DNA of 64,000 nt. It comes from Gordonibacter sp034932485 (GTDB lineage Bacteria > Actinomycetota > Coriobacteriia > Coriobacteriales > Eggerthellaceae). This document shows positions 8,199 through 17,813 of this stretch, in pieces (position 1 is the first letter of the stretch; every line of letters begins with the position of its first letter). Under the pieces are notes generated by a model. The model saw only the letters and a program-made list of their open reading frames with translations. It was not told the origin of the DNA and did no database searches. Location: positions 9,737 through 73,736 of the forward strand of contig JAYFOQ010000004.1 in the NCBI GenBank assembly GCA_034932485.1. The letters are read 5' to 3'. The translations under genes and the position numbers were made by a program.

Positions 8199-9857
8199 TT
8201 AAGCTACAGAATCCCCAGCCGCATACATACCTGCCATACGACCCCCGCTATACGCGCACATGAGAGAGTAGCCTTCATAGTCGCAATATGGAGCACTCAT
8301 AAGCGTTCCGTTATCGGCTCCCGCCACATACAAGCCCTCGATAGGCATACCATCGCTGTCGATGGCCTGAAGACGATCGTTTGTGCGAATGCCGCCGATG
8401 GTTACCCATGCACTCGGCTCGTAGGTAAAGGCATAAAACGGGCCAGTTGCCACAGATCGCAAAAAGCATGCCGGCTTATAGAACTGCTCGTCCTTACCAC
8501 CTGCGCAATACGCGTTGTATTGTTCAAGGGTCTCTACCAGATCGGGTGCGTTAATGGCTTCAGCCAGTTCATTGATAGTGTTTGCCTTATACGCCCAGCC
8601 CGCCGAAACAGCTTTGTCTATATCGGCCTGCACATTCTCCAACGGCTTACCCTTAAGCGTCATCGCACCCGTACGCCAATTCACCTCATCGGAGCCACAT
8701 AACGTCCAAGCATCCATGCCCGCATTTAATCCATCCACATAAGCCTGATCGACCACTGCGTAATACTGGCCACCCACCAGCGAGATAGCGCCGCCCAAAG
8801 CAAGCGGCAGATTCGCAAACTTTCCCTCATTCGAAAAGCGACGACCTTGGTTGTTTACCAGCAGTGTGCCGTAAATGCCAAGAGCAAAGGCGGCGTTCGA
8901 CCGACCCCAGATTCCCTCGGCTTCCTTGTTTGAACCGGAAAACTCGTTACCCGCGATACCCCACTGCGTGGATATCTGACCACCCGCAGCCTGCACCATA
9001 TCGATGCCCTCACCCGTAGATAGCACGCTACCCAGCGGATTCACGAACGTTCCAAAACGCTCCTGCATCTTCTCGACACTTCCCAAGAAGCCACCAGTAG
9101 CAACAATAACAGCCTTCGCCCTTACATCCAATACGCCGTCACCTTCACACTGAACACCTTTGCAGATGCCATCCTCAACAATAAGGCGCTTTGCTGCAGT
9201 ATCGAACACAAATTCGCCGCCCTTTGCCTCGACCCACTTCTGTAAAGGACCCATACGATTCTCGCCCTTTGCTTGGGTTTTTGAATCTTTCGGATCGGAT
9301 TGAAAATTCGCGCGCACCGAAGCATGTCCAGCCCCATAGTTGTCGGGGCGCAAGCCCGTCGCTACGCCAAACTCATCGGTAAAACGATCGATGGTATCTC
9401 CCGACAACTCAACAGCCGCCTTAACTGCCGCAGCGTTTGTAGACCAGTGCGCGTATTCCATAATGTGGTTAAACGCCTCTTCTACCCCAAAATCAATACC
9501 AGCCTGCTGCTGCAGCTTCGACCCCACCATAAAAGGGCCCCCTGCAAGCGAACCATTGGACACGCCAACGCTGTTACCCTTCTCAACCACGATAACGCTC
9601 TTGCCAGCGCGGGCAACCTCGACAGCCGCCCACATACCAGCACCGCCCGCACCTAAAACCACCACGTCACATTCCTTGGTTTGATCGGCTGTTTTCATGG
9701 CTTCAACAGCGCCGGCCGAAGCGACCTCTTTTGTATCAGCCTTGTCAGCTGTCGCCTTAGGTGAACACCCCGCGAGCGCCACCGCACCACCCAGTGCGGC
9801 CACACTGCCCCACGTCAAAAAACTACGACGGGAAAGACCATTCTGTATATTCTTCAT
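8199..9857 (-). CDS. Tat-exported FAD-dependent reductase lipoprotein
   Basis: 552 residues. The N-terminus has SRRSFLTWG, a hydrophobic stretch and the lipobox LAGC (Cys31), indicating a Tat-exported lipoprotein. The FAD fold follows (VVVLGAGGAGMWAAVEVA), and the C-terminal block (GLYVAGADNG) is typical of the FAD_binding_2/fumarate reductase family. PSAWVTIGGIRTN occupies the place of the usual TMGG loop. No FMN-binding or heme region is present, so electrons must come from another membrane carrier. GGAGGG lies before ATG 9857. The gene is divergent from the LuxR-type regulator at 10225, the likely controller. The acceptor substrate cannot be assigned. Confidence 0.85.
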   Translation of the reverse strand: MKNIQNGLSRRSFLTWGSVAALGGAVALAGCSPKATADKADTKEVASAGAVEAMKTADQTKECDVVVLGAGGAGMWAAVEVARAGKSVIVVEKGNSVGVSNGSLAGGPFMVGSKLQQQAGIDFGVEEAFNHIMEYAHWSTNAAAVKAAVELSGDTIDRFTDEFGVATGLRPDNYGAGHASVRANFQSDPKDSKTQAKGENRMGPLQKWVEAKGGEFVFDTAAKRLIVEDGICKGVQCEGDGVLDVRAKAVIVATGGFLGSVEKMQERFGTFVNPLGSVLSTGEGIDMVQAAGGQISTQWGIAGNEFSGSNKEAEGIWGRSNAAFALGIYGTLLVNNQGRRFSNEGKFANLPLALGGAISLVGGQYYAVVDQAYVDGLNAGMDAWTLCGSDEVNWRTGAMTLKGKPLENVQADIDKAVSAGWAYKANTINELAEAINAPDLVETLEQYNAYCAGGKDEQFYKPACFLRSVATGPFYAFTYEPSAWVTIGGIRTNDRLQAIDSDGMPIEGLYVAGADNGTLMSAPYCDYEGYSLMCAYSGGRMAGMYAAGDSVA

Positions 9858-10224
9858 ATGAACTCCCTCCTACAGGATTCATCGATAAGCCTCGAAGTAT
9901 CTTACTAGTCCGAGGCTGCGCGCCTTCCCAAGGCGCTGAAGCTATCATGCGTTCCACGAGGGTATTTGTCGCGGGTGAACCTGCTAGAGCGCGGGGTGAA
10001 CCACAAATCACCCCTGCACTCACCCCTCCCTTTTTTGACTGGTCGTTTTTTTCTTATCCAGGGCCCTCACCTAACCTAAAAGGAATCCACCTGTTAGATA
10101 TCTCATGGGAGTCTGTAAGATATTGCGCGGCCTTATGGTTCCTTACATGGCGCACGACCTCCCCATCCTCCCCCGTCTCTTATCATCCCCCTGTTACAAT
10201 ATCTTCACCGAAAAGGAGGTGAAG
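9858..10224. promoter_or_regulatory. Divergent promoter region with four GGGTGA-type motifs
   Basis: 367 bases between the divergent reductase and LuxR genes. GGGTGAA occurs at 9973-9979 and 9994-10000 (21 bp apart), and its inverted form TCACCCC at 10008-10014 and 10020-10026. The middle pair can also fold as GGGGTGA/TCACCCC. A smaller inverted repeat (GCGCCTT/AAGGCGC) lies at 9920-9936. TACAAT at 10195-10200 is a possible -10 for the regulator gene, without a clear -35. The motif group looks like an operator array; this is inference. Confidence 0.5.
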
Positions 10225-11682
10225 ATGAAATCAAGTGACGTAGTGCGAGCGCTTGCACCAGAAGACCGCGCCACCAACGAAGAGCCACTTACGGCGCTAC
10301 TCTTCCCGTTACGCTTCTTAGGTATGGGCCTCCTTATCACGTGGCTTTGCTGCACGCATGTCGTTTCCATCTTCCCTGGAGCCGGATTCGACCCTGCGCT
10401 ACGCAGCACATTCGACTACGGCATGCGTTTTGGCGACATCGGCAGTTTTTTACTCATGGCCATATTTGCAAATCGCATTGGACGGTTAGGACGTCGGCCA
10501 AAAGCGACAGCTTTCTGCGTTGCACTTACGGTACTGGGAACAGCCGTGGTGGGTCTCATACTTATACCGATAGGAGCAGCAACTCCTCTTATATTCGTAG
10601 TGGCCGTGCTTACCGGCATTGGAGGAGCTGTCTTATTCTGTCTGTGGGCCGAAGCGTATAGCCAGATGGGAATGACGCAAACCGTTATGTACGGGGCTGG
10701 TTCCTGTATCGTCGCCGCAGTAACCGCTTTTCTCATCAGCACCATGCAACCTCCCTACGCCGTTGTAGCCACCGCACTGCTACCTTTGGTTTCGCTTCTC
10801 TGCGCACTATTAAGTTTTCGTCTCGTACCGCCGGAGCGCCCCCAGCCTGCCGGAATTCGTTATCCGTTGCCGCTCAAGCTTTTGGGTATGATGTGCCTTG
10901 CTGGACTGTTATCAGGCCTTGCAGGGTCGCTATTACCTAATCCCGATGGCCTTGGAGCAATCCATCGCATTGCCGCCACCGGACTCGCTGGTGTGGTTAT
11001 CATTACCATGATGCTAAGTCGAAAAGAACGCATTGATGTGCGGTTTTTGGCAAAGGTTGGCCTCCCTCTGTCCATTCTTGCGCTTGCACTTATTCCTTTC
11101 GCCGGACCCCAATGGGGCTATGCGGTTTCATTCCTAATCAAGCTTGCCTATGTATGGTTCACCTTCTTCGTACTCCTTATGCTTGCAAATATCGTGTTTC
11201 GCTTTGAGGTACCGAGCCTGCGTTTGTTTGCTATCGCACGTGCATCGAGCGAAGCGGCTATTTTCGTGGGTGTTGCAGCACGACGCGTGCTACAACAAAA
11301 TAACGCCTTCGTCGAACCATCCGTTCTTATAGGCCTATCGTTGGGAGGCATTGTTATTGTTTTGCTTTGTGCGCTTATCTGGAAAAGTGAGACATCTGTC
11401 AATGGCGACTGGGGTGCTTCGGGCATATCCTTGGTAGACAAGCTACACGTGCCTGGTCCCCGCGAGCGTTTTATGGCTCGCTGCGACGAACTTTCAGTCT
11501 GTTATAAACTTACGACACGCGAAACGGAAATTATGGCGCTTATCGCACAACGCAAGAGCCGCTCAGAAATCGAGCACGAACTGTTCTTGTCGCAAAATAC
11601 CGTGAAGACTCATGTTCGACACCTCTATGCCAAGCTGGACGTCCGCTCAAAAGCCGACGTTATCGCGCTGTTTGAGCGATAG
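10225..11682 (+). CDS. Membrane-embedded LuxR-type transcriptional regulator
   Basis: 485 residues with many hydrophobic segments (roughly residues 25-400) and a C-terminal LuxR DNA-binding domain (LTTRETEIMALIAQRKS...SQNTVKTHVRHLYAKLDV). The start is fixed by AAGGAGGT ending four bases before ATG 10225; the open frame upstream to 10105 lacks such a site. It is divergent from the flavoprotein reductase at 8199 and shares its promoter region, the usual arrangement for a dedicated regulator. The signal molecule is unknown; the reductase substrate is a reasonable guess. Confidence 0.87.
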   Translation: MKSSDVVRALAPEDRATNEEPLTALLFPLRFLGMGLLITWLCCTHVVSIFPGAGFDPALRSTFDYGMRFGDIGSFLLMAIFANRIGRLGRRPKATAFCVALTVLGTAVVGLILIPIGAATPLIFVVAVLTGIGGAVLFCLWAEAYSQMGMTQTVMYGAGSCIVAAVTAFLISTMQPPYAVVATALLPLVSLLCALLSFRLVPPERPQPAGIRYPLPLKLLGMMCLAGLLSGLAGSLLPNPDGLGAIHRIAATGLAGVVIITMMLSRKERIDVRFLAKVGLPLSILALALIPFAGPQWGYAVSFLIKLAYVWFTFFVLLMLANIVFRFEVPSLRLFAIARASSEAAIFVGVAARRVLQQNNAFVEPSVLIGLSLGGIVIVLLCALIWKSETSVNGDWGASGISLVDKLHVPGPRERFMARCDELSVCYKLTTRETEIMALIAQRKSRSEIEHELFLSQNTVKTHVRHLYAKLDVRSKADVIALFER

Positions 11683-12026
11683 CAAGGGTATCCAAGAGGA
11701 ATTGCTCCCAGCCCACAAGTTTCATCAAAAACATTGGCCAGAAAGCCCCCTCGCCTGCTACCCAAACAGGCCACGCACTTCACACTCAACCGATTGCTTC
11801 TCGTTCTTAACAAGGTTGCATCACCTTAATAATTCATGACGATTGCGTAAAGGATAGCGTAGTCGTACAGGGTTTATGGCAAGATGGAACATTGCATAGT
11901 CATATGCAGCGATACGCGACTATGTTAGTCGCACAACCGCTGCGTGCGACCCAACGAAGCGAACGTGCAGTAAGTGGCGGTGGAGCACCGCACCACAAGC
12001 ACTCAGGCAAATAAAGGAGACCGGCG
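11683..12026. promoter_or_regulatory. Leader/promoter region of the FHA-kinase operon
   Basis: 344 bases without a gene. Two small adjacent palindromes are visible, GCATA/TATGC at 11894-11907 and GCGACTA/TAGTCGC at 11916-11932, about 100 bases before fhaA. They could be operator or leader hairpins. No confident promoter hexamers were seen. Confidence 0.3.
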
Positions 12027-13346
12027 ATGGGCTTTTTCTCAAAGTTCGAGGGTAAGATGGAGGACGCGTTCGAAGGTGCGGCAGACCGCATGGCGAACTC
12101 TCCTATCTCCCCCGTACAGATCGCCAAAAAGGCCGAAAAGCAGATGCGGCGCGAGAAGATGGTAGGCGCAGGCAAACAGTACGCACCCACACTTTACACC
12201 GTACTGGTAAACCCCGACGACGATCAACGTCTCTTTGGCTACTACCCTACATTAGCAGGCGAAACCGAGACGTACTTGACGGCGAAAGCTGCTGACGAAG
12301 GCTTAGTTATGGACGGTCAGCCGCTCGTGCGCTTCATCGTAGATGATGGATTGAAGCACGGTAAGTTTGACGTTATCGCAGAAGCAGTGGCAGCACCCAT
12401 CATCGCACAACTTCGCGCGGAAGAGATGCAGCGCTACGGACTGGGCGGCTCGGGGCAAGCAGGCGCTTCCTACGGTGCCGGGGCCCCCGGCTACGGCGCA
12501 CCCATGCCAGCACCTGCCCAATCCTACGACTACGGTCAGCCTGCCAGGGGCTACGCTCAGCCCGCTGGAGGATACGGCGCCTACCCCGAACAGCCGTCAT
12601 ACGGCACACCCGTCTACGAAACACCCTCCCCTTACGCCGATCCGGCAAACCAACCCTATCGCGACCTCGATGCTAATTTCGACGAGAGCAACGCCTCATT
12701 CGACAACTACGACGGCACCCCTAAGCCGCCACTGCCTTACGTTCCCGAAGACGAGCTCGACTACTCCATCGATTACGGCGAATACACGTTCGACAGCCAA
12801 AATTTTGATGACTACCGCGAAAACGGTCGTTCGCAAGGTACTCCCCTAGCAAATGCTGGTGTTGCCGCCGGAGCTGCAGGCATAGCCGGTGCAGGAGTAG
12901 GTATGGCCGGAGCAGCCGCAGCAGCCGCAGGGGCCGCACGCGCGGGACATCCAGAAGCCTACGGGCAGGCAGCAAACCCAGGCCGAGTGGTTTCGGCAGA
13001 CACGGTGGTGTTTGCAGGCGGTGCCGGACAGGCAAACCCAATCCCCAACCAAAATGCCGTCCGTGCCAGCCTCATCGACACTGCGAACAACCGCGCTTAT
13101 TCGCTCGCTTCAGGCCGTCTACTCATGGGTCGCGAATCAAAGAACGATATCGTTGTTCACGACATCAACGCCAGTCGAACACACGCGGAATTACGCTTTG
13201 AACCTCAAGGAGTTTGGACCATCACCGACTTAGGCTCCACTAATGGCACGTTAGTAAATGGTGCGGAAATTGCCACGAGCCCGCTGCGCGAAGGAGACCG
13301 CATTACTATCGGCATGACAAACTACGTGTTCACGCAAACCCAATAA
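12027..13346 (+). CDS. fhaA: FhaA-type protein: DUF3662 plus FHA domain
   Basis: 439 residues. The N-terminal ~125 residues match the FhaA N-terminal domain (MGFFSKFEGKMEDAFEG, PVQIAKKAEKQM). A long low-complexity region rich in Gly, Tyr, Pro and Ala follows, including an Ala/Gly stretch near residues 275-310. The C-terminal FHA domain has GRESKNDIV, SRTHAEL and LGSTNGTLVNG, the phosphothreonine-binding motifs. AAAGGAG precedes ATG 12027. In Actinobacteria, FhaA is recruited to phosphorylated partners of the PASTA kinase and tunes peptidoglycan synthesis. Gene order here (fhaA, fhaB, phosphatase, SEDS/PBP, kinase) matches that pathway. Confidence 0.92.
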   Translation: MGFFSKFEGKMEDAFEGAADRMANSPISPVQIAKKAEKQMRREKMVGAGKQYAPTLYTVLVNPDDDQRLFGYYPTLAGETETYLTAKAADEGLVMDGQPLVRFIVDDGLKHGKFDVIAEAVAAPIIAQLRAEEMQRYGLGGSGQAGASYGAGAPGYGAPMPAPAQSYDYGQPARGYAQPAGGYGAYPEQPSYGTPVYETPSPYADPANQPYRDLDANFDESNASFDNYDGTPKPPLPYVPEDELDYSIDYGEYTFDSQNFDDYRENGRSQGTPLANAGVAAGAAGIAGAGVGMAGAAAAAAGAARAGHPEAYGQAANPGRVVSADTVVFAGGAGQANPIPNQNAVRASLIDTANNRAYSLASGRLLMGRESKNDIVVHDINASRTHAELRFEPQGVWTITDLGSTNGTLVNGAEIATSPLREGDRITIGMTNYVFTQTQ

Positions 13347-13413
13347 CACAGAGTACGATGGACAAACACGTGAGCATAACAAGCTTCAACCGCATAGAAC
13401 CAGAGGTGTACTC

Positions 13414-13827
13414 GTGATCGATATCGTACTGCTGATAGGGCGCTTGCTGTTTGTTGCGCTGTTGTATCTGTTCCTGTTTGCCATTATGAAAACGGGTGTG
13501 GGCTTGGTGCGCGGCCAGCGCAAAAAAGAACGTACCTGGAACCTATCGGTTGAACGCGGTCCCAAAGAACTGCGCGGCGTATCTATCGTCGTACGCGGCC
13601 CCGTTATCGTCGGGCGCAGCCCTGGTGCAGATATCGTGGTAGGTGCCGGCTACGTATCGGGACGCCACGCACGTTTTTCGCTTATGGGACAGAACTTGTT
13701 CGTAGAAGATTTAGGATCAACCAATGGAACTGCCGTAAACGGGCAGGTTATTGCTGAGCCGGTTGCGCTCAAGAATAACGACGTAGTAAACGTTGGCGAC
13801 GTGGCTATACGCGTGAGGTTTGCATAA
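13414..13827 (+). CDS. fhaB: FhaB-type membrane-anchored FHA protein
   Basis: 137 residues. One N-terminal transmembrane helix (about residues 5-23) is followed by a basic stretch and a complete FHA domain (GRSPGADIVV, SGRHARF, LGSTNGTAVNG). It starts at GTG 13414 with AGAGG seven bases upstream. Its stop overlaps the phosphatase start as TAATG at 13825-13829, so the two are translationally coupled. The expected role is docking phosphorylated envelope-synthesis proteins to the membrane. Confidence 0.92.
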   Translation: MIDIVLLIGRLLFVALLYLFLFAIMKTGVGLVRGQRKKERTWNLSVERGPKELRGVSIVVRGPVIVGRSPGADIVVGAGYVSGRHARFSLMGQNLFVEDLGSTNGTAVNGQVIAEPVALKNNDVVNVGDVAIRVRFA

Positions 13828-14969
13828 TGGCTACCGAACGCTCATATAAGTCGACAGCTCACACCCGCAAGGGTGCCACTACTACTTTTGGTAGCCGCAC
13901 CGATATCGGCTGCTTGCGCGACCATAACGAAGATAGCCTCATTGTTGCCCCACCCCTCTTTGCTGTCGCCGATGGCATGGGAGGACACGCTGCAGGCGAA
14001 GTGGCTTCCGAGATTGCCGTAAACGTGCTTGCCGAGCGCGCTCCAGCCCATCCCGACTCCGAAGCACTCGGCCTTGCCGTAGAAGAAGCAAATCGCGCCA
14101 TTATTCGTGCAGCTCACGAAGGACGTGGTCGAGAGGGCATGGGCACTACCGTGACCGCTGCCATGTTAGAAGGCGAACGCCTTATTATCGCCCAGGTGGG
14201 CGACTCTCGAGCATACTTGCTACATCAAGGGAAAATTCAACAGCTTACACGCGACCATAGCCTTATGGCCGACATGATTGAAGCTGGACAACTTACCCCC
14301 GAGGAAGCTCGATCACACCCCAATCGCTCGGTTATTACCCGCGCGCTGGGCAGCGATCCGCACACTCAACCCGATTTGTATGAGATAAACGTAGAAACCG
14401 GCGATCGTCTGCTGGTCTGTTCAGATGGCTTGTCGGGCATGCTACGTGACCAAGAAATCGAAGCAACACTTGTCCGTGTCCGAGACCCGCAACGATGCGC
14501 CTCCCAACTGGTGAATGAAGCTATCGCTGCAGGAGGCCACGACAACATCACCGTTATCGTGGCTGATGTAACCGGCTTTGCTGAAATACGCCGCAAGAAA
14601 ATAGCACGTAAGACCAAGTTCGGTATCGCTCTGGTGCTTGTCTTGTTTGCCCTTATTATGGTGGGAACAGTATGGGGCACAAACGCCTACCTTCACACGG
14701 TGGCTTACCTGGCAAATGACAACGGGAAAGTAGCTATTTACCGAGGTATCCCAGGAAATGTTTTTGGATTCTCCTATTCTGAACTGGTAGAGACCACCTC
14801 CGTAGCAGTGGACGATCTGCAACCCGGATTCGCTGAACGCTTGAAAGATGGTTGGCGCGTAGATAGCGTCGCAGCAGCCGAGGCGCTTGTCAAAGAGTAC
14901 CAAGCAGACATCGCCGCGAACAAGCAGTCTTCAACCGCAAAAGACACCAACCAAGGTGGTGCCGCATGA
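13827..14969 (+). CDS. pstP: PP2C-type Ser/Thr protein phosphatase (PstP)
   Basis: 380 residues. The cytoplasmic PP2C domain has all main motifs: RDHNEDS, VADGMGGHAAGE, GMGTTVTAAML, VGDSRAYLL, LLVCSDGLSGML and GGHDNITVIV, with the aspartates that bind Mn/Mg. A transmembrane helix follows near residues 262-285, and the extracytoplasmic tail is about 90 residues. It dephosphorylates the operon's kinase and its targets. The stop overlaps the next start as ATGA at 14966-14969. Confidence 0.95.
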   Translation: MATERSYKSTAHTRKGATTTFGSRTDIGCLRDHNEDSLIVAPPLFAVADGMGGHAAGEVASEIAVNVLAERAPAHPDSEALGLAVEEANRAIIRAAHEGRGREGMGTTVTAAMLEGERLIIAQVGDSRAYLLHQGKIQQLTRDHSLMADMIEAGQLTPEEARSHPNRSVITRALGSDPHTQPDLYEINVETGDRLLVCSDGLSGMLRDQEIEATLVRVRDPQRCASQLVNEAIAAGGHDNITVIVADVTGFAEIRRKKIARKTKFGIALVLVLFALIMVGTVWGTNAYLHTVAYLANDNGKVAIYRGIPGNVFGFSYSELVETTSVAVDDLQPGFAERLKDGWRVDSVAAAEALVKEYQADIAANKQSSTAKDTNQGGAA

Positions 14970-17740
14970 AACGCCGCACCATAGAACTAATTCTTCTGTG
15001 CGTGGCCGCCCCTTTCGTGGCACTGCTCTTTGCTATGTTGGCAGTGAACGCAGGTCAAACACTCGATTTCAATACACTGGGCGTGCCCATTGGCATCTTT
15101 GTAGCATTTGTTATAGCTCACTTAGCGGTGCGTAAATTTGCTCCTGGTGCCGACCCCGCCATCCTACCTATCGTGTTCGCCCTTTCAAGTATCGGCATTT
15201 GCTTTGTGGAGAGACTTGCTCCAAATCTTGCTATGACCCAAGTTATATGGCTTTTTGTAGGCGTTGTCTGCATGATACTGGTGCTGGTTTTTACGCGAAA
15301 CTTGGAAAAGATAGCCAATTTCAAATATACGTTTATGATCGTAGGCTTCCTTCTCCTGCTTTCACCTTTGGTACCAGGGCTTGGTCAAGAGATATACGGC
15401 AGTCGCATCTGGTTAAGCGTCGGTCCCTTCTCGTTTCAACCAGGCGAGATTGCCAAAATCGTTATCGTATTATTCTTGGCAGGATACTTGGCTTCAAACC
15501 GTGAGATGCTCTCGGTATTTACCTGGCGTGTAGGCCCGTTTCACTTCCCCGACCTGCGCGTGCTGGTTCCACTTTTGCTCATGTGGGTTATTGCGTTGCT
15601 TATCGTTGTGTTCGAGAAGGATTTGGGCAGTGCGCTCGTATTCTTCTTTGTATTCATTGTTATGTTGTATGCCGCAACCGGAAAAAAGTTCTTCCTTGTA
15701 GTCGGCTTGCTGCTTATTGCGATAGGTGGCGTGGGCGCATACCTAGCGTTTGGTCACGTACAAGTACGTGTACAAACCTGGCTCGATCCCTTCGCCGATG
15801 CGCAGAATACGGGCTATCAGCTAACACAGGCAATCTATTCCATTGCTGATGGCAATTTGTTCGGACAAGGTATTGGCCGCGGACTTGCGGGCAATATTCC
15901 TGTCGTGGAAAGCGACTTCATTTTTGCTGCCATTGCTGAAGAGATCGGCCTTCTGGGCGCTGCAGGTGTTTTACTTCTGTTCTTATGCTTTGCTATTCGC
16001 GGTCTGGTTACCGCAGCGCGTGCGAAGAGTGACGTTAGCTCGTTTGTGGCGGTGGGTCTTACTTCGGTTATCGTACTGCAAGCATTTATTATTGTTGGCG
16101 GCGTCACACGCCTTATTCCCCTCACGGGTCTCACCTTGCCTTTCATTAGCCAGGGCGGTTCATCTCTTTTAGCCAGTTTTATCATTGTGGGCTTCCTCTT
16201 GCGCTGCGGAGACGAAGGCACCGGTGTAGGTCAGGAAATAACCAGCGCTACGAGTTCGTTGCACGCGAACAGCGTACTGGGGCGTGTGTCTTTGGGCAAG
16301 CGTCTTACCCACACTATGTTTATCTACTCGACACTGTTTGCGCTGTTGGTAGCCAACCTCACGCTTATTATGGTTGTGCAAGCCGACCACTACCAAAGCA
16401 TGCCGGGAAATAATCACACTATGGCAAAAGAGGCGCGCACCGAACGCGGAACTATATCAACTTACGACGGAACGGTTCTAGCACAAAGTGTCGAGCAGCC
16501 CGACGGCACCTACGAGCGCGTCTACCCTGCTGGCGATCTGGCAAGCCATGTGGTAGGTTATGCGTCCACGCAGTACGGCACCAGTGGTATCGAAGCAGCC
16601 GAAAACGACACCCTCAAGGGCCAGCAGAATTTTGCCAGCTGGACTGACGTGTTAAATTCAATGGCTGGCATTAGCAGCCCCGGCAACGACGTTACCCTCA
16701 CCCTGAACTCTAAAATACAGCAGGCAGCCCAAGATGCGCTGGCTGGATATTCAGGTGCTTGCGTCGTCATGGACCCCGACACGGGAGCCGTACTTGCCAT
16801 GGCTTCGTCACCCACTTACAACGCAGCCGACGTAGAAACCCTTATCAAGCAGGCCTCCGACAACCCCAGCAGCGGAGACAGCACCCTACTAAACCGTGCA
16901 ACCCAGGCCCTTTACGCACCAGGTTCCACGTTCAAGATTGTCTCGCTGGCTACCGCCTTAGAAGACGGGGTAGCAAAGGAAAGCACGGTATTCTCATCAC
17001 CAGGCACCATGGAGATTGGCAACGCCCCTGTCACCAACTTCAACAAGAATAGTTATGGCGACATTACCTTAGCCCGCGCCACCGAGCTATCGTCCAACAC
17101 CGTATTTGGCCAGCTTGGTGTTGAGATGGGGGCCGATAAGCTGGTAAGTGGCGCCGAGAAGTTTGGTTTCAACAAGCGTATTGAATTCACGCTCGACACC
17201 GTTATGTCACTCATGCCCGAGCCCGGCGAAATGAAGCCCTGGGAAACAGCCTGGGCCGCCGCCGGCGAACCTGTTGGCACGGTAAATAGCACCAGCCATC
17301 CCAGCCCTGCCGGCCCGCAGGCCACCGTTCTCGAAATGGCCCTTGTCGGTTGTGGCATTGCGAACGACGGCACCATCATGAACCCCTACTTAGTGCAGGG
17401 CATCTACAACGCCAACGGCGAGCGTAGCTTCACCGCCCAGCCCAACAAATTCTTGCAAGCCGTAAGCAAGGAAACGGCCAACCGCGTAAAAGAGGTACTC
17501 AAGGGTGTCGTTACCGACGGTACGGGCACCGCAGCGGCCATTCCCGGCGTAGAGGTGGCGGGCAAAACAGGCACCGCAGAAAAACCGAACGGCAACGATA
17601 GTTGGTTTGTGGGTATGGCACCCGCCGACAACCCGCGGGTCGTAGTGGCCATCAACTTGGAGCTTGCCGAAGAGGGTAAGGGTAGTGAGCGAGCACAAAA
17701 TGTGTTGAAAACGGCTTTGCAGGTACAAGGACTTTTGTAG
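14966..17740 (+). CDS. Natural fusion of SEDS glycosyltransferase (FtsW/RodA) and class B PBP
   Basis: One uninterrupted 924-residue polypeptide. Residues 1 to about 430 are a polytopic SEDS protein with EKDLGSALVFF (Asp219, the position of the catalytic Asp in RodA/FtsW), and GLTLPFISQGGSSLL. A further transmembrane helix near 450 begins the transpeptidase, with SxxK as STFK (Ser654), an SSN motif and KTG at 867-869. Most bacteria, and mycobacteria (rodA and pbpA), encode these as two adjacent genes; here the usual gap is gone. The product would make glycan strands and cross-link them in a fixed 1:1 complex. Whether it serves elongation or division is open, but operon context matches rodA-pbpA. 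Confidence 0.93.
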   Translation: MKRRTIELILLCVAAPFVALLFAMLAVNAGQTLDFNTLGVPIGIFVAFVIAHLAVRKFAPGADPAILPIVFALSSIGICFVERLAPNLAMTQVIWLFVGVVCMILVLVFTRNLEKIANFKYTFMIVGFLLLLSPLVPGLGQEIYGSRIWLSVGPFSFQPGEIAKIVIVLFLAGYLASNREMLSVFTWRVGPFHFPDLRVLVPLLLMWVIALLIVVFEKDLGSALVFFFVFIVMLYAATGKKFFLVVGLLLIAIGGVGAYLAFGHVQVRVQTWLDPFADAQNTGYQLTQAIYSIADGNLFGQGIGRGLAGNIPVVESDFIFAAIAEEIGLLGAAGVLLLFLCFAIRGLVTAARAKSDVSSFVAVGLTSVIVLQAFIIVGGVTRLIPLTGLTLPFISQGGSSLLASFIIVGFLLRCGDEGTGVGQEITSATSSLHANSVLGRVSLGKRLTHTMFIYSTLFALLVANLTLIMVVQADHYQSMPGNNHTMAKEARTERGTISTYDGTVLAQSVEQPDGTYERVYPAGDLASHVVGYASTQYGTSGIEAAENDTLKGQQNFASWTDVLNSMAGISSPGNDVTLTLNSKIQQAAQDALAGYSGACVVMDPDTGAVLAMASSPTYNAADVETLIKQASDNPSSGDSTLLNRATQALYAPGSTFKIVSLATALEDGVAKESTVFSSPGTMEIGNAPVTNFNKNSYGDITLARATELSSNTVFGQLGVEMGADKLVSGAEKFGFNKRIEFTLDTVMSLMPEPGEMKPWETAWAAAGEPVGTVNSTSHPSPAGPQATVLEMALVGCGIANDGTIMNPYLVQGIYNANGERSFTAQPNKFLQAVSKETANRVKEVLKGVVTDGTGTAAAIPGVEVAGKTGTAEKPNGNDSWFVGMAPADNPRVVVAINLELAEEGKGSERAQNVLKTALQVQGLL

Positions 17741-17813
17741 TTAAGGTATGCTGGTGGCACTTGTAATTCAAACGCAGCACGCGCCTAAGCATGTGACCTA
17801 AAGGAGCATAAAC

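Noticed and set aside
12840..12950. Tandem repeat or recombination hotspot in fhaA
   Set aside because: The Ala/Gly-rich coding stretch is low complexity, not an exact DNA repeat, and is typical of FhaA linkers.
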